Assembly: GCA_019310195.1 (NCBI GenBank)
Contig: JAFDET010000227.1
Location: 1 to 5,337 of the forward strand
DNA from: Deltaproteobacteria bacterium
GTDB lineage: Bacteria > Myxococcota_A > UBA9160 > JAFDET01
DNA length: 5,337 bases
Direction: 5' to 3'
Under the pieces are notes generated by a model. The model did not search any database. It was not told the origin of the DNA and worked only from the letters and a program-made list of their open reading frames with translations. Made by a program: the position numbers and the translations under genes. Positions 4,822 through 5,337 of the stretch are shown here, piece after piece (the first letter of the stretch is position 1; each line of letters starts with the position of its first letter).

Positions 4822-5337
4822 ATGACCGCGCGCAAGACATCCCGCCGCAAGCCCGCCCGCAAGAAGGTCGCCAAGCCCGCCAAGAAGCCGGCGCGCCGCA
4901 AGGCATCGGGCAAGAAGCCGGCGCGCAAGAAGGCTGCCGCTCCCAAGAAGGCCACCCGGAAGAAGACGACGCCCAAGAAAGCCGCGAGCAAGAAGGCTGC
5001 GCGCAGGAAGAGCGCTGGCAAGAAGACCGCGCGCAAGAAGCCGGCCGCCAAGAAGGCGGCGCCCTCCAAGAAGCCGACGCGAAAGAAGGCCGCTCGCAAG
5101 CCGGCCGCCCGCCCCGCGCGAGCCGCCACCCCGGAGTCGCAGCCGGTCGAGGCAGTCCGCACCTCCGTGGCTGCAGCCGTCCCGGTCGAGGTGGGCCGGG
5201 TCACCCATCACTTCGGCCAGATTGGCGTGGGCGTGATCGCCGTGGAGAGCGCGGAGATCCGCCTGGGCGACACGCTCCACTTCCGCGGCCACACCACCGA
5301 CTTCTTCCAGCGGGTGGAGCGGATGGAGCTCGACCAC
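4822..5337 (+). CDS. Lys/Ala-rich histone-H1-like tail fused to an EF-Tu-domain-2-like barrel, 3' end missing
   Basis: The 172 visible residues have two parts. Residues 1-100 are strongly basic (32 Lys and 15 Arg by my count, no acidic residue before E105) and built of KK pairs spaced mostly five residues apart among Ala, Pro, Thr and Ser. This resembles histone-H1-like and AlgP-like bacterial tails that bind DNA or RNA. A short linker (about 101-120) leads to a domain starting VEVGRVTHHFGQIGVGVIAV (122-141), then IRLGDTLHFRGHTTDFFQRVERMELDH (146-172). This matches, from memory, the small stand-alone 'translation elongation factor-like' proteins with an EF-Tu domain 2 fold: GKVTHYFGKIGVA, then GDTIHIKGHTTDFTQ. 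About 30 more residues would complete the barrel, so the gene probably ends soon after the right edge. The function is not known; binding to nucleic acid through the tail is inferred from charge. The reading frame is open throughout, and the promoter and ribosome binding site fit the start. Confidence 0.9.
   Translation, partial: MTARKTSRRKPARKKVAKPAKKPARRKASGKKPARKKAAAPKKATRKKTTPKKAASKKAARRKSAGKKTARKKPAAKKAAPSKKPTRKKAARKPAARPARAATPESQPVEAVRTSVAAAVPVEVGRVTHHFGQIGVGVIAVESAEIRLGDTLHFRGHTTDFFQRVERMELDH
4861..5088 (+). repeat. In-frame degenerate 15-base repeat encoding KKxxx units
   Basis: Within the basic tail, Lys-Lys pairs begin at residues 14, 21, 31, 36, 42, 47, 52, 57, 67, 72, 77, 83 and 88, with an RR at 61-62 filling the gap. 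Most steps are five residues (15 bases), with occasional six-residue steps. In DNA this shows as AAGAAG recurring about every 15 bases. Between the pairs the sequence is variable, so the repeat is kept at the protein level rather than as a fresh exact tandem duplication. Confidence 0.8.

Noticed and set aside
4680..5337. Minus-strand frames that look like pentapeptide-repeat (AxLxx) proteins
   Set aside because: The apparent five-residue repeat is the antisense of the KKxxx repeat in the basic tail. The plus strand has the promoter, ribosome binding site and a recognisable C-terminal domain.

Overview
The window is very GC-rich and almost wholly coding. All eight genes belong to known bacterial families. 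The GC bias, an exported DUF4124 protein, a lysine/alanine-rich histone-H1-like tail and an elongation-factor-like barrel of the kind common in deltaproteobacterial-type genomes suggest a high-GC proteobacterium or myxobacterium-like organism. No marker gene fixes the taxonomy. I see no rRNA, tRNA, insertion sequence, phage gene or CRISPR array.

Layout. (1) Positions 1-1141, minus: an M20D metallo-amidohydrolase whose last few residues lie off the left edge. (2) Positions 1174-1928, plus: a two-gene unit, acylphosphatase then a cpYpsA/'molybdenum carrier' SLOG protein, joined by an ATGA overlap and divergent from the amidohydrolase across only 32 bp. (3) Positions 1914-4430, minus: a three-gene unit in the order MoaD-MoaE fusion, MoaB (GTGA overlap), then an exported DUF4124-TPR-peptidase MA metalloprotease. 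Its 3' end overlaps the cpYpsA gene tail-to-tail by 15 bp. (4) Positions 4498-4743, plus: a stand-alone NifU C-terminal-type iron-sulfur protein, divergent from the Moco unit across 67 bp. (5) Positions 4822-5337, plus: behind a good sigma-70-type promoter, a gene for a strongly basic Lys/Ala-rich tail joined to an EF-Tu-domain-2-like barrel, cut by the right edge.

How the genes work together. The clearest theme is molybdenum cofactor synthesis. The MoaD-MoaE fusion is a one-chain molybdopterin synthase that adds the dithiolene sulfurs. MoaB/Mog-fold proteins act at the adenylylation step or are close homologues of the enzyme that does. A possible Moco-related cpYpsA protein lies on the opposite strand, and an Fe-S carrier is divergently transcribed. 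MoaA, MoaC and MoeA are not in the window.

I found no clearly new multi-gene system. The observations most worth following are the fusion of a histone-like tail to a translation-factor-like barrel, the MoaD-MoaE fusion with an internal Gly-Gly, and the cpYpsA gene beside Moco genes.
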